From: Lepus europaeus
Taxonomy: Eukaryota > Chordata > Mammalia > Lagomorpha > Leporidae
Length of the DNA: 64,000 nt
Assembly (NCBI RefSeq): GCF_033115175.1
Contig: NC_084836.1
Coordinates: forward strand, 78,024,253 to 78,088,252
Direction: 5' to 3'
How positions within the stretch are numbered: the first letter of the stretch is position 1; each line of letters begins with the position of its first letter. This document shows, piece by piece, positions 35,508 to 47,344 of this stretch. A program made the position numbers and the translations under genes. The notes under the pieces were generated by a model. That model made no database searches. It was given only the letters and a program-made list of their open reading frames with translations, and had not been told where the DNA came from.

Positions 35508-35709
35508 ATGGGTGAGATGTATTCAGAGAGAAGAATATTCCTTAGTAGGGCACGGAAACATACTGGGATGGATGCGTGTGAACAAAACCTGTCCACACAC
35601 ATGCAGGTATACAGACAAGATCCAACAATTGCCAAGTAGGTCATTTATGGTGCCCACATTTTAGACAGCAGAGTAAAGCTCCAAGAGCCAGGACGGCCCA
35701 AATCTGGAA

Positions 35710-35815
35710 CGGGTCATTTTGGATAGAAGGAGAAGGAAGAGGGGGAAGGAGGGGGAGAGAGATAGAGAAGGAGGGAGGGGGAGAGAGAGGCAGAAAAGGA
35801 AGAAGGGAGGGATGG
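35710..35815. repeat. GGA/GAGG purine tract
   Basis: About 100 bases of nearly pure purine: AGAAGGAAGAGGGGGAAGGA and similar. Confidence 0.85.
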
Positions 35816-35904
35816 CTTCTCCTATCATGGATGACAGGACAGGTGCAGTGAAGTCCGTGTGGCTGAGAACTCCTGGGACCCAGCACTGATGACTCTACCA
35901 GAGT

Positions 35905-36032
35905 CAGCTCCGGCAGTTGTGGCCATTTGGGGAGTGAACCAGCAGATGGAAGACCTGTCTCTCCATCTCTCCCTCTCTCTCTGTCTACAACTCTACCTCT
36001 CAAATAAACAAACAAAATCTTGCCCCAAAAAA
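35905..36032 (+). repeat. CSINE 3' fragment
   Basis: Starts mid-body at CAGCTCCGGCAGTTGTGG; tail AAATAAACAAACAAAATC. Confidence 0.85.
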
Positions 36033-36401
36033 GGCAGTTCTTGACCATTGGCCGTCGTGGTGTTCATTTCTAAATGGGCATGAAGCCCCCTCCCCACTGC
36101 CCTTAGCAGCGAGTGGCAGGCACGGAGAACGCTTGCCTCCAACTTCTTGTGTTGACCTGGGGAGAGGCAGAGCTAGGGCGGGTGGGCAGCCACCTCTGAA
36201 TCCCACTGGACATCCCGGACACTCTGGAGTGTGGAGAACTTTGGGAGAAACTTGTGGGAACCATCAAAGGATAATTTTTCAGGAAGTCGTGAATCAGATC
36301 CCCTTACCAGTAGAGTGAGCAGCAGCAACAGGGGAGAAGCTGGCTCAGGGGAGAAGTAGAGCAACCGTGGCTCTTGGGCATGGAGAACAAATGTTGAGAT
36401 G

Positions 36402-36643
36402 AGGAGGCTGGCATCATGGCACAGAGGGTTAAGTCCCTGCCTGCGGAGCCGGCATCTCATATCAGAGCACCTGTTTACGTCCCAGCTGCTTTGCTTCCAA
36501 TGCATGTGGGAAGGCAGAGGAGGATGGCCCAGGTACTTGGGTCCTTGCCACCCATGTGAGAGACCCAGCAGGAGCCCTGGGCTCCTGGCTTCAGCCTGGC
36601 TCAGCTCTGGCCATTACAGCCATGTGGGAAGTGAACCAGTAAA

Positions 36644-36688
<45 letters not shown>

Positions 36689-36717
36689 AAATTAATGAAT
36701 AAGTATTTAACAAAAAC
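36402..36717 (+). repeat. CSINE
   Basis: CT microsatellite of about 35 bases at 36649-36684; tail AATTAATGAATAAGT. Confidence 0.9.
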
Positions 36718-36760
36718 ATGTTGAGGTGAATGTTTTTTTTGTAGCTATAAAACTGGCTCT

Positions 36761-37109
36761 ATGGCCAGCGCCATGGCTCACTGGGCTAATCTTCCACCTG
36801 CGGCGCCGGCACACCGGGTTCTAGTCCCAGTCAGGGTGCCGGATTCTGTCCCGGTTGCCCTTCTTCCAGGCCAGCTCTCTGCTGTGGCCCGGGAAGGCAG
36901 TGGAGGATGGCCCAAGTGCTTGGGCCCTGTACCCGCATAGGAGACCAGGAGAAGCACCTGGCTCCTGGCTTCAGATCAGCGCGGTACGCCGGCTGCAGTG
37001 CGCCAGCCATGGTGGCCATTGGAGGGTGAACCAACAGCAAAGGAAGACCTTTCTCTCTGTCTCTCTCTCTCACTGTCCACTCTGCCTGTTAAAAAAAAAA
37101 AAAAAAAAA
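36761..37109 (+). repeat. CSINE, young type, 12-bp target duplication
   Basis: AAAACTGGCTCT lies on both sides; close to consensus. Confidence 0.96.
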
Positions 37110-37320
37110 AAAACTGGCTCTGTTTCCAGAGAAAGAACAATGTATCCATTACCTCTCAGGCAATCTCTTCTGCAAAACAGAAATCACTGACCTCATTTCT
37201 GGACAAAACTGTAGTAAAATAATGTAAAATTTACTTTTTTCACAATCATAAAGTGCACAGCTCTGTGGTGTCGTTTGCATTCCCGTTGGTATGCAACCCA
37301 TTTCCAGAACTTCTCATCTT

Positions 37321-37651
37321 TTTTTAAAGATTTATTTTATTTATTTGAAAGTCAGAGTTACAGAGCTAAGTAGAGCCCGAGAGAGAAAGAGTGGTCTTCC
37401 ATCCACTGGTTCACTCCCCAAATGACTGCAATGGCCAGAGTTGAACTGATCTGAAGCCAGGAGCCAGGAGCTTCTTCCAGATCTCCCACCTGGGTACAGG
37501 GGCCCAAGGACTTGGGCCATCCTCTACTGCTTTCCAGGCCATAGCATAGAGCTGGATTGGAAGTGGAGCAGCTGGGACTCAACCGGCATTCAAATGGGAT
37601 GCTGGCACTGCAGGCCAGGGCTTTAAACCACTGCGCCACAGCGCCGGCCCC
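37321..37651 (-). repeat. CSINE, 15-bp target duplication
   Basis: Flanked by AGAACTTCTCATCTT and AGAGCTTCTCATCTT. Confidence 0.95.
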
Positions 37652-37718
37652 AGAGCTTCTCATCTTGCAAGAGAGAAACTCTGCTCATGAAACAACTCCC
37701 TGTTAGATACAACTATAA

Positions 37719-37822
37719 GGGGACTTCAAGACATCTGTGGGAATGGTATTAAGGCATAAGTTTATACTGAGGTAAAATAGTTTGAAATTCATGCATAAAG
37801 AGGTCTTCAAAAAGACCATGGA
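37719..37822 (-). mobile_element. Short MITE-like repeat, copy 2
   Basis: Reverse of the 33.2-kb element: GGGGACTTCAAGACATCTG through GTCTTCAAAAAGACC. It faces copy 3 across a SINE. Confidence 0.45.
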
Positions 37823-37823
37823 G

Positions 37824-38140
37824 GGGCCGGCATTGTGACCTAGCATGAGTAAAGCCTCCGCCTAGGACACTCATCTCACACGGGCACTGGTTCGTGTCCC
37901 TTGCTCACTTATGACCCAGGGTCCCTGCTGATGGCGTGGGAAATCAGTGGAGGATGGCCCAAGTATTTGGCTGCCTGCACCCAGGTTGGAAACCCGGATG
38001 AAATTCCTGGTTCCTGCCTTCACCCTGGCTCAGCCCTGGCCATTGAAGCTAACCAGGGAATGAACCAGCAGATGAAAGAGATCTCTCTCTCTCTCTCTAA
38101 CTCTGATTTTCAAATAAATAAAATAAACCTTTAAAAAAGA
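37824..38140 (+). repeat. CSINE
   Basis: Sits between two opposed copies of the MITE-like repeat; tail AAATAAATAAAATAAACC. Confidence 0.92.
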
Positions 38141-38240
38141 TTATTGAAACTGTGTATTATGAAAAAAAAACATGCATGGGATTCAAAAATATTTTGACCA
38201 AAATAAACTTACCTTTTAATTCCATGTTCCCCAAATGTTT
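38141..38240 (+). mobile_element. Short MITE-like repeat, copy 3
   Basis: GTGTATTATGAAAAAAAAAC, TTTTGACCAAAATAAACTTA and CCTTTTAATTCCATG. Confidence 0.45.
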
Positions 38241-38314
38241 TAAATGCTCATATTCCCATTGTCCCAGTCTAATTCCTTCCAAATTCCCCTTCCTCCTTCC
38301 CTGTTCCTCCTATG

Positions 38315-38580
38315 CACACACAACCATGATGCTCACTCCCAGACACATGCACAGACACATGCACACACATTCATGTATGTACATGTTCAGATGCATACAT
38401 ATGCATATGACATGCCTATGCATACATATATACATATGTGCATACACAGAGAGACACATGCACACACCCACACACATGCATGCATGCAAATAGTACGCAT
38501 ATGATGGGTTCATGCACACACATGCATATGACACACCACACACATACACACGTGTGCACACCCACACACATGCGCACGAT
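38315..38580. repeat. CA/CATG-rich tract
   Basis: ACACATGCACAC and ATACATATGC units, 440 bases past the CST8 stop. Confidence 0.92.
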
Positions 38581-39020
38581 GCAGTTCATGCTTCAGGCTG
38601 TATTGCTTTCACCCTTCTCTCTTTGTGACCATTATTCACAGAGGAAGAAACACAAACCGCTCAATTCACAGAGACTCCACAGGGCAGAGCAGCTGGTTCT
38701 GCACAAGGACCCCCGCCCCCCACCCAGGGGACTTGTCCACATGGGACTCTAGGGCAGGACAGAGCCTCAGGCCCAAGGAAGCCTCCTGCTGAAGAGTTGC
38801 CCACTGGGCTCAGCCTCTGTATGAGGCGCAGACTAGCAGGGCTGGCCAAAGGTGAGTGACGCCGTGGATGCTAGCAAGGAGGACCTGGGCACGCTCATCC
38901 CATGAAACTTAGAACAAAAGGCACACAGAGCAAGCGTGTGTGTGACAGCCTCGTGCCTGTCCATGTTACTTTTTCACAGTGCAGGCAGCCGCAGGGGCAG
39001 CAGGGGGGCTCCAAACAGCG

Positions 39021-39104
39021 TCACACGTCCTTGCAGTGTTCCTCTATCACAGTGAATTCGCCATTCCAGGGAAGCGTTCTTACCCAGAAGTTGCAATATA
39101 ATTT
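39021..39104 (-). CDS. CST8: CST8 coding exon 3
   Basis: Encodes residues 116-142, KLYCNFWVRTLPWNGEFTV through EHCKDV, then TGA. It lies 2.95 kb beyond exon 2, behind the acceptor TGTCTTTCAG. Confidence 0.94.
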   Translation of the reverse strand, partial: KLYCNFWVRTLPWNGEFTVIEEHCKDV

Positions 39105-42100
39105 CTGAAAGACATGGCGACAAAAATCAGTGGGGTACCCCTCTCCAAGAAAAAAAAAAGGGAAAAAACGAGCCTAAGACTAGATGTTGGGTTAAGAATA
39201 TGCTAGAAGGAGGCCAGCACTGTGGTGCAGTAGGTTAATCCTCCACCTGCAGTGCCAGCATCCCATATGGGCACCGGTTCTGGTCCCGGCTTCTCCTCTT
39301 CTAGTCCAGCTCTCTGCTGTGGCCTGGGAAGGCACCCACATGGGAGACCTGGAAGAAGCTCCTGGCTCCTGTCTTCAGATCAGCGCAGCTCCAGCCGTTA
39401 TGGCCATTTGGGGAGTGAACCAGCAGGTGGAAGATCTTTCTCTCTGTCTCTCCCTCTGTCTATACCACTACCTCTCAAATCAATCAGTCAAATCTAAAAA
39501 ATAAATAAGAATATGCCAGAAGACGGGTTGCCACCCAAGAAAAGCTTCCGGGAGCCTTCAGAGCTGGGGGCTGCAGCCCTCACAGCCATCAGCAGTCCCC
39601 CTTGAGGGGAATCTCTATTCCATACTAACCACAGGCAGGTAGCAAGTGTTACCCAACATGGTCATTAGTAGGGAGATTAGATGTAAACTTTTTCTCATTT
39701 TCTTCCAAAATTGCAATGAGGCAATGTTACATTAGATACAAATGTATGTATTTTAATGATCACATCTATGTATTTCTTTTTAATTTGGAGAGTGAGAGGG
39801 GTCTCCTGTCTGCTGGTTCACTCTCTTGCACATGTTCCCAACAGCCAGGACTAAGCCAGGCTGCAGCCAGGAGCTGGGAACTCGGTCCTGGTCTCCCACT
39901 ACTGGAGACCTCATCGCTGCTTCCCAGGGTGGGCATTAGCAGGAGGCTATGGTCAGAAGCCAGAGCCAGGACAAATGTGGGTGTTCCATCCGTGTCCTGA
40001 CTGCTAGAGGAAATGCCTCCCTCTGATGGGGCAGGTTGGAAGATTCTGGGCTGCAACATATGTTTTGTCCCAAAGAGCCTTCTCTTCCTCTTGAAATATG
40101 ATTTAAATGACAAATGCAACACTCAACGTATGTGTAATAAATGGATGAATGGGTGAGTGGATGGATGGATGGATGAATGAATGGATGGAGACAGAGAGAG
40201 AACAGATACTGGTACTGGAAAAACTGCCAAGTACACAGCTGAAAGCATTCCAGGAGCTAAGAAACAGATGGAGTTAAAAAGAACAAAGTGTGGGGCCGGC
40301 GCTGTAGCATAGTGGGTAAAGCCTCCACCTGCAGTGCTGGCATCCCATATGGGTGCCGGTTCAAATCCCAGATGTTCCACTTCCAATCCAGCTCTCTGCT
40401 ATGGCCTCGGAAAGCAGTGGAAGATGGCCCAAGTCCTTGGACCCTCATGGGAGTCCAGCACCCTCATGGGAGACCCAGAAGAAGCTCCTGGCTCCGGATC
40501 GACTTAGATCCAGCTATTGCGGCCAATTAGGGAGTGAACCAGCAGACGGAAGACCTCTCCCTCTCCACCTCTCCGCCTCTCTGCCTCTCTCTGTGTAACT
40601 CTGACTTTCAAATAAATAAATAAATCTTAAAAAAAAAAAAAGATGTGCCTTAAAAAGCCCAGGAAAATCACAGACTCAAGAAGGCGCAAGGACAAGTGTC
40701 CTTAACTCTTCAGTTTTTTCTAGAAACTAGCAAAAACAACATTCCAGTAACCCTAAGGAGCTGGGGAGAAAAGATATATGTAAAACACATAAAGATCCAT
40801 TTATTCTACTGCACAGCGGGTAGAAGCAGAAGATAAACACAGCAAACATGGAGTCAGACTGTGTTAGGACAAACTTATTCTTCAATGTTCATGCTGGTAG
40901 CTATCTGCTACACCTAGCAATGAGAGGAATTTTTTTTTTTCATTTGAGCAGACAAAGGCAGTTTGGTTGAACATAACTGGAGGCCACTTCTTGAACCATG
41001 CGACAGGAGTGGTTGTCAAAATGTGGGACCTGTGTTGTGGCACAGCAGGTAAAGCTGCTGCCTGTGACACCGGCATCCTATGTGGGCACCAGGTCATCAG
41101 AGTCCTGGCCGCTCCGCTTCTGAGGCAGCTCCTTGCTAATAGTCTGGGAAAAGCAGCAGACGGGGGAGCAAGTGCTTAGGCCCCAGCCACCCACCGTGGG
41201 AGACTCAGAGGAAGCTTGTGGCTCAGGCCTGGCATGGCTCCAGCTGTTTCAACCATCTGGAGAGTGAGCCAGCAGATGGAAGATTCTCCCTCCCTCCCTC
41301 TCTCTCACTCTCTCTCTCTCTCTCTCTCTTTCTCACCAACTCTAACTTTCAAATAAATAAATTAATCTTTTTTAAAAAATATGTGATCCAAGATCAGCAC
41401 CAGCATCACCTGGGATCCAGGCCTTCAGGTGAGTCTGATGCTTGTTCATAGGGAAGAATCACCTGCAGAAGGAGGCACAGAGATGCACCTGCTGGGCAAA
41501 CCTGATGAACACCTGGAGCCTTCTCTACCCTCTCTCTTGGGCCCTCCACAAACTGAGATCCAGAAATATAAGCCTTAAGCCAATAAGAGCCCCTGGGATG
41601 AGTTTGCCCTTTGGTGCTGGGCTCTGGTCTTGTGACCTTGGTGGAAACCCACGTTGAACCCAGAAAGAATCAACTCTAAGTAAGCCTAGGAGGGCAGTGG
41701 CTATATCTGTCCAAGCTGTTGCTTCGTCTCCAGCGCCCACACAGTTCGGGTGCACAGCAGCAAGTTGCTGAGTGGAGGAGCAGGTGCGTGAATTTGAGCA
41801 GCACAAAGTTTGCTGCAGCCAAAGTCCAGAGTGGAGGGAGCCCTTGGGATAAGAGAGGACCTAATGGCATCATGTCCCTAGCTAACGGTTCTACCTCCTT
41901 CAACCCTTGGCTCTCACAACCCCGGGAGTGACCATGCAGAGCGCTGAGCAGAGGGGGTGTGGGTCCCCCAAGCTTCCCCCAGCACCCAAAGGCCTGGATC
42001 AGCCCTGACAGGGCTCAGAGCAGCTGTGGCCATCACAGAGGGTTGGGCCATCCCTTACCTTCCCCAGTTTGGCGTTCTTTTCAATCATACAACCTTCGTC

Positions 42101-43801
42101 TTCACTCACGGGCTTTCTGCAAGTGCTGCGGGCGATCTCAGCATCGATGAGGTATTCCAAACGGTCGGTGATCTGCCAAGTAGCAAGCGAGCCATTTCAT
42201 CCAAAACAGCTCCTCTCCCTGTCCTGCCGAACACACACGCCCCTCTCACTCTGCCCCTCCCCATTTCCTCACTTCCCGCCCTTTACATCTGACCTTCTAA
42301 TCCTGTTTCCCTCCCTAAATCTGTGCCTTGCTTCATTCTCCAAGATTCAGGGCAGGAAGAGGGGGTGGGGGCAGAAGTGGGAGTTACCAAAGCCATCAGC
42401 TCTCCTGCATCCTCCCCTTTGAGCCTCCAAGCCTCAGTGGAGTCAGATTTCAGCTGCGCTCCTAAGTACCGGCAGAGGTGGCTCTGGCCTGTCTTGGAGG
42501 AAACTGGCTAGGAAGCATCAAGGGGTGACCAGCAGGGATCAGTCTTAAGCTACCACCTGCCACCATGGCATCCCATGGAGTCCTCCACCCCACCCTCCAC
42601 TGCTCCACTTCTGTTCCGGCTCCCTGCTCAGGCACCTGGGAAAACAGCAGAAGATGGGCCCCTGCAGCCTTCTGGGAGACCCGGAAGAAGCTCCTGGCTC
42701 CTGGCTTTGGATTGGCCCAGCCTTCACCATTGCATTTGGGGAGTGAACCAGCAGATTGGAAGAGGTCTTTCTCTTTCTGTCTCCTTACCTCCCCCACCCC
42801 ACTACTGTAACTCTACTTTCAAATAAATAAATAAAATACATACTTAAAAAAAAAAGGATACCAGCACTGTGGCGTAGTAGGTAAAGCCGCTGCCTGCAGT
42901 GCCAGAATCCCATATGGGCGCCAGTTCGAGTCACGGCTGCTCCACTTGATTTACTTATTTATTTATTTGAGAGAGAGGGGTCTTCCATCTGCTGATTCAC
43001 TTCCCAAATGGCCTCAATGGCTGGAGCTGGGCCGATCTGAAGCCAGGAGCTTCTTCTGGGTCTCCCACATGGGTGCAGGGGCCCAAGGACTTGGGCCATC
43101 TTCTACTGCTTTCCTAGGCCATAGCAGAGAGCTGGATAGGAAGTGAGCAGCCAGGACTTGAACCCGTGCCCATATGGGACGCCGGCACTGCAGGTGGTGG
43201 CTTTACCTGCTACACCACAGCACTGGCCCCGTAAATAAATAATTTTTAAGAAGCTGTTAAAAAAAAAAAAAACCCTCGGGAAGTTTGCAGACTGCAGATA
43301 AATGGAATTAAAAATAAGTCTAGGTGCAATATAAATTTTTTTTAATTCCACACATAAGTTTTTCAGAATCCCCATCTCCCGGGAACTTTGTAAAGATCCC
43401 ACCCCCTTGTGTGCAAAGTCCTTCAGTTGTGCAGGCATTTAGAGAAAGCACTGCACGTACACACACTGGTTCTGGGTGCTGGGTGGGGCCGGGTGCTCCC
43501 CGGGCCTAGCGAGCTTGGGCTGGCCTCACCCGTACGCAGGTGGGCTTCTCTGCAGAGCGAAGACCTGTACCTGTAGCTGGGCTTGCAGTATCTTGGTCAC
43601 CAGGAAGACATGCTTGTCCTCACTGTGCTTGTTGTACTCTTGCATGGCAAACCACAGACTCTGCCTCACGTTGGCGTTCGTGACGTTGACCGGGGTCAGT
43701 GTCCTCAACACCTTCATCTCATTGCTACTGGGGTCTTGGCTGGCCGCCAGAGCCAGAGAGAGGGTGAGGAGGAGCAAGAAGAACTTCCACAAGCTGATCA
43801 T
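39021..43801 (-). CDS. CST8: Cystatin-8 (CRES, cystatin-related epididymal spermatogenic), 3 exons, complete
   Basis: Join on the minus strand: 43801-43571, 42172-42059, 39104-39021, giving 142 residues, the length I recall for human CST8. CRES is a secreted epididymal and germ-cell protein reported to inhibit prohormone convertase 2 and to form functional amyloid, rather than block cysteine proteases (established knowledge). Signal peptide about 1-20; VLRTLTPVNVTNANVRQ and SLWFAMQEYNK at 31-58 are diagnostic. Cysteines are 95, 105, 119 and 139, with PWNGEFTV at 127-134 and a sequon at N39. Loop 1 is QAQLQITD, lacking QxVxG. Donors are GTACAG and GTAAGG; acceptors are CTTGGCAG and CTTTCAG. 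The frame is open upstream of the chosen ATG to 43975, but only the chosen Met starts a signal peptide. I found no canonical poly(A) signal within about 400 bases of the stop. Confidence 0.95.
39210..39508 (+). repeat. CSINE
   Basis: CST8 intron 2, 100 bases from the exon 3 acceptor; body shortened near 39330. Confidence 0.92.
39768..40020 (-). repeat. Old CSINE-related element
   Basis: CST8 intron 2; GGTCTCCTGTCTGCTGGTTC and CATTAGCAGGAGGCTATGG. Confidence 0.75.
40139..40196. repeat. (ATGG)n microsatellite
   Basis: ATGGATGAATGGGTGAGTGG units in CST8 intron 2. Confidence 0.92.
40291..40643 (+). repeat. CSINE with short internal duplication
   Basis: CST8 intron 2; ACCCTCATGGGAG-like segment occurs twice near 40440-40472. 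Confidence 0.93.
40644..41025. other. CST8 intron 2, AT-rich, unassigned
   Basis: No exon or known repeat identified with confidence. Confidence 0.4.
41026..41381 (+). repeat. CSINE
   Basis: CST8 intron 2; GGGACCTGTGTTGTGGCACA head, long CT tract. Confidence 0.92.
42059..42172 (-). CDS. CST8: CST8 coding exon 2
   Basis: Encodes residues 78-115, ITDRLEYLIDAEIARSTCRK and the EDEGCMIEK segment, 38 codons. The donor is GTAAGG. Confidence 0.95.
42548..42855 (+). repeat. CSINE, head-truncated
   Basis: CST8 intron 1. The tRNA-like head is lost; tail AAATAAATAAATAAAATAC. Confidence 0.85.
42858..43240. repeat. Sense CSINE head joined to antisense CSINE
   Basis: A 90-base sense head (42858-42948) stops at CTGCTCCACTT; an antisense copy follows (42949-43240). 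Probably a younger copy inserted at the CTCCACTT point with loss of the host remainder. Confidence 0.82.
43258..43380 (-). mobile_element. Short MITE-like repeat, copy 4
   Basis: AAACCCTCGGGAAGTTTGCA left; TTTTTCAGAATCCCC right; core matches the other three copies in reverse. CST8 intron 1. Confidence 0.45.
43571..43801 (-). CDS. CST8: CST8 coding exon 1
   Basis: Encodes residues 1-77, ending LQAQLQ before the donor GTACAG. Includes the signal peptide, N39 sequon and helix. Confidence 0.95.
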
Positions 43802-44640
43802 GCCCCTCAGGCGGGAGGCACTGGTCCGTCTCCTTGTTGTCTTGGGCTGGAGCTGCAGGGATGGAGCAGTCACTGCTGCCGCTAGATGCCAAGGGCCGGC
43901 TTCGACGGCTGCCTGCTGTATGTGTCGGCTCAGCTGGATTCTAGACACAATCAAAGGATCAGTTTCTCCGGCCACCTCCCTCCTCCACGGACATCCACCC
44001 TCCGGGATGCCAGTGAAGGAGTCCTGGCTGCCCGCCTTCCCCCTCCTTCTGCCCTGGCTGCTGTATGTTTCTGGACAGCTGTTCCTGTCTCTCCCTAGCC
44101 TAGGGGTGTCTGCCCCTGCCCCCGGTTTGCCTCACCACCTGAGGTTTCCTGGCCCCCAGCCCCACCTGCCCAACCTGCCAAGCTCCCCCATGGAGCTGGG
44201 CTTTGATTGGCCAGCCCAGCCCATGGTGCACCTGAAGCTCCAGCACTTTCAGTTCATGCCCGGCTCCCTGGGTCCTGATCTCTGGTCTGGGTGCACCTGC
44301 TGAGCCCACGCCCTTCAGGGAGGCCACACTTTGTGATGTAATCCAGCACTTGTGACCCTGCTTCAGGGAGGGCCCCTCTTGCCCACTGGGCTCCCAGCAG
44401 CTCTCAGGGGGCCACAAACCACCAACAAGTGCCTCCCACTCTGCCCTAGGAAGGAGAGCTCCTCTGGGGCATCTGCCCACGGGTGCCAGGAGCAGGGAGG
44501 CTGGAGTGCCTGGCCTCTAAACTCCATTGCTTTGGGCTTCTGTCCTATCAGAGTGCACAGCAGGGGCGGGGTGGGGGTGATCATCTGCCCTGCTCGTAAG
44601 TCAGCACTGTGTAATTAAGTTACAAATCTGGGTGCAACAT
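43802..44640. other. CST8 upstream region
   Basis: Presumed CST8 promoter side. GC-rich; no TATA box recognised. A 275-codon frame on + overlaps exon 1 antisense and is not considered a gene. Confidence 0.45.
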
Positions 44641-44659
44641 TTTTTTTTTAGCACGGTGT

Positions 44660-44820
44660 TATATTGTGAGCTTCTGGAAGTCAGAAATGAGATTCTAGAC
44701 CTTACAGACATGCAGTTTACAGGCTTTCTGTATATCAGGTTCACCCTTCTATCCCTAGTGTTCAGTCTGACCAAGCGCATGGTAGGAATTCTGTAAATAC
44801 GTGTGGAAGGAATGAATTTC
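44660..44820 (+). mobile_element. Possible MIR or L2 relic
   Basis: TGTGAGCTTCTGGAAGTCAG, TCTATCCCTAGTGTTCAG and GAAGGAATGAAT follow the layout of a MIR/L2 3' end. Confidence 0.5.
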
Positions 44821-45304
44821 TGCCTATAGAGTCTAGCAATGAGTACTTAGATGTGATGTGTACTTAAAAATTGACTAATTTCTAGAGAGGCCAAAGAGGG
44901 TTTGTGTGGGGTCTACAGGTTGAGGAGACTGGCTCAGATGATTTAACTCTCTAAGGGCCCTTAGGCAGTGTGTGTTTAACAGATCATAAGGTAATTAAGA
45001 ACTGTAAGTCAAACTTTAGTTACGTCAGCGGGGAGAATATATTTACAATCCACAATAGCATCCTTTGAGATGTTGTGGAGTTTGAAATGTACTAGAATGT
45101 GTGATCTCTGTTCACTCCTCCCCAGGTATATATTATTATGGGTTATTGCGTTTTGGGTGGTGGGATGGGAGAGGATTCTACTTAAATTGAGAAGAATCAG
45201 AGACTGCTGGAGCAGGACTTGTATGAATAAAGGTTTCCTAATGTTCCTGCGCTGGTTAAATAAACCAGCAAAATCTGTGTAGAGAGAGTATTTAAATTTT
45301 GTCT
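44821..45304. other. Intergenic, AT-rich, nothing recognised
   Basis: No coding or repeat pattern that I can name. Confidence 0.4.
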
Positions 45305-45660
45305 CGGGTCCGGCGCCGTGGCTCACTTGGTTAATCCTCCACCTGCGGTGGCGCCCGCATCCTACATGGGCACCGGGTTCTAGTCTTGGTTGCTCCTCTT
45401 CCAGTCCAGCTCTCTGCTGTGGCCTGGGAAGGCAGTGGAGGATGGCCCAAGTGCTTGGGCCCCTGCACCCACGTGGGAGACCAGGAAGAAGCACCTGGCT
45501 CCTGGCCTTCGGATCGGCACAGTGTCAACTGTGGCGGCCATTTGGGGGGTGAACCAACAGAAGGAAGACCTTTCTCCCTCCCTCTCTCTCTCCCTTTCTC
45601 TCTCTCTCACTGTCTGTAACTCTACCTGTCAAATAAATAAATAAAATCTTTAAAAAAAAT
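45305..45660 (+). repeat. CSINE, 8-bp target duplication
   Basis: TTTTGTCT on both sides; tail CTGTCAAATAAATAAATAAA mixes features of both subtypes. Confidence 0.94.
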
Positions 45661-45668
45661 TTTTGTCT

Positions 45669-46745
45669 TAAGAACTTAAGCTGAAAGCTAGCAAAATTCT
45701 TCGCTGTTTGCAGTGTTCCCCAAAGAGATCTGGCTAAAATACTGTAATTTCTACACATGAATAAATGAAGTGAAAAGAAAAAAAAGTGCACAGAAATGTG
45801 CACTGTGAAAAAAGAAACATGCCTCCCACTGCCCCACTGCTCCTGAGGGAGGACACGCTTGCTGATTCGCCAGGCACTGAGATCTCAAACAATACCGAGC
45901 CTCTACCCGATGGCGGCCAAATAGCATTTTGTAGCTGCTTCGTTGTCCAGGGTATCCTGCTACGTCCTCCTCCTGACAGCGAAGCCGACAGGCGAGTGTC
46001 CCCTGCTGTCCCATATTCCCTGTCAGCAGACTCACAAACCAGCAGGAGCACCGGGCTCAGCGGCCCAGCCTCCTCTGCAGTCTCCCTAAAACCCCCCAGA
46101 GCATCCTCACTGAGCAGGGCGCCCTCATCCACAATGGACTTCCTCTTGCCTTTGTCCCCAAACCTTGCCCTGGTTATTCCAACTCAGCATCAGGGGGTGG
46201 GGCTAAGCTTTGAGTGATACCACCAAGGGCCCACAGCAGGCCAGGCACAGAGGGCACACCAGTATTTGTCGAGGAATGAGTAAAGGTTTTGTTTGGATGA
46301 GAGAAAAAAAAAATCACTTCTTATTTTTCCTTCTATATATTTCTCTCTGAGAAAGACTCTTGGAGCAAACTCCAGTGCACCAGCCCTGATTTCCTCCCTA
46401 CATTATCTAATCCTAGCAAGAACCTTACTGAGTCAGCTTAGTGGGAGCCCCCACACACACTGGCCCCATCCCTCCACCCTGCCCCAGGTAATTGACGTCT
46501 GCTCACCCTGGCGTGCCCTCTGCCACAATCCTACCAGGTCCATGTAGGCAGCATTCCCCCCACCCGGGGTTTTCTGCCTAGCCACTGACCCCCTTGCTGA
46601 TGCACAGCTCTGGATCCCCACTTTCCCTCGTTGTCCTCAGAATGGACCCCGACATCTCTCCCCCACCCCCAAACTCTGCTGCACTGGTTCCTTGGCCTTT
46701 CCCAATTATCCTGAGTGAAGCCAGCCTTCCCTTCTAAACCAGCAT
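45669..46745. other. Intergenic, nothing recognised
   Basis: Open frames up to 143 codons (45786-46217 +) lack known motifs. Confidence 0.45.
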
Positions 46746-46757
46746 CATGAATAACTT

Positions 46758-47067
46758 ATTTATTGGAAAGACAGGGTTACAGAGAGAGAAAGAGACAGAA
46801 AGATATATTCTATCCACTGGTCATTCCCCCCAGATGGCCACAACAGCCGTGGCTGGGCTAGGCCAAAGCCAGGAGCCTGGAATACCCTCTGGGTCTCTCA
46901 AGGGTAGCAAGGACCCAAGGACTTGGGCTGTCTTCCACTGCTTTCCCAGGAGCATTAGCAGAGAGCTGGATCAGAGGTAAAGCAGCTGGGACTCAAACTG
47001 GTGCTCATAAGGGATGTTTGCATTGCAGGTGGTAGCTTGACCTACTGCACCATGATGCCAGCCCCAT
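46758..47067 (-). repeat. CSINE, 8-bp target duplication
   Basis: AATAACTT on both sides; ends CACCATGATGCCAGCCCC. Confidence 0.94.
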
Positions 47068-47344
47068 AATAACTTCTTCTTTGACAGTTACATGGAGGGC
47101 TGCACATCCTCCCCCACCCTCCCTATCTTCATCCCTTCTTGGAAAGCCTTGTCCAGGTGGGTCAGCCACTCACTCATTCATTCCTCTTTCCTATCTATCT
47201 CTATTTTTCCATCCTCGTGGTCTGTATTTCAATCATCCTACTTCTCACATCTAATATACCCCTTGGTCCTTGTTTGTAACTTTTTGTACTTTTTGTTAGG
47301 CATTTCATTTTGCTTTTTTGGAACTCTCGGACAATTTTGCCTCA

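Noticed and set aside
43476-44303. 275-codon frame on + across CST8 exon 1
   Set aside because: It is antisense to a well-supported cystatin exon and has no independent support.
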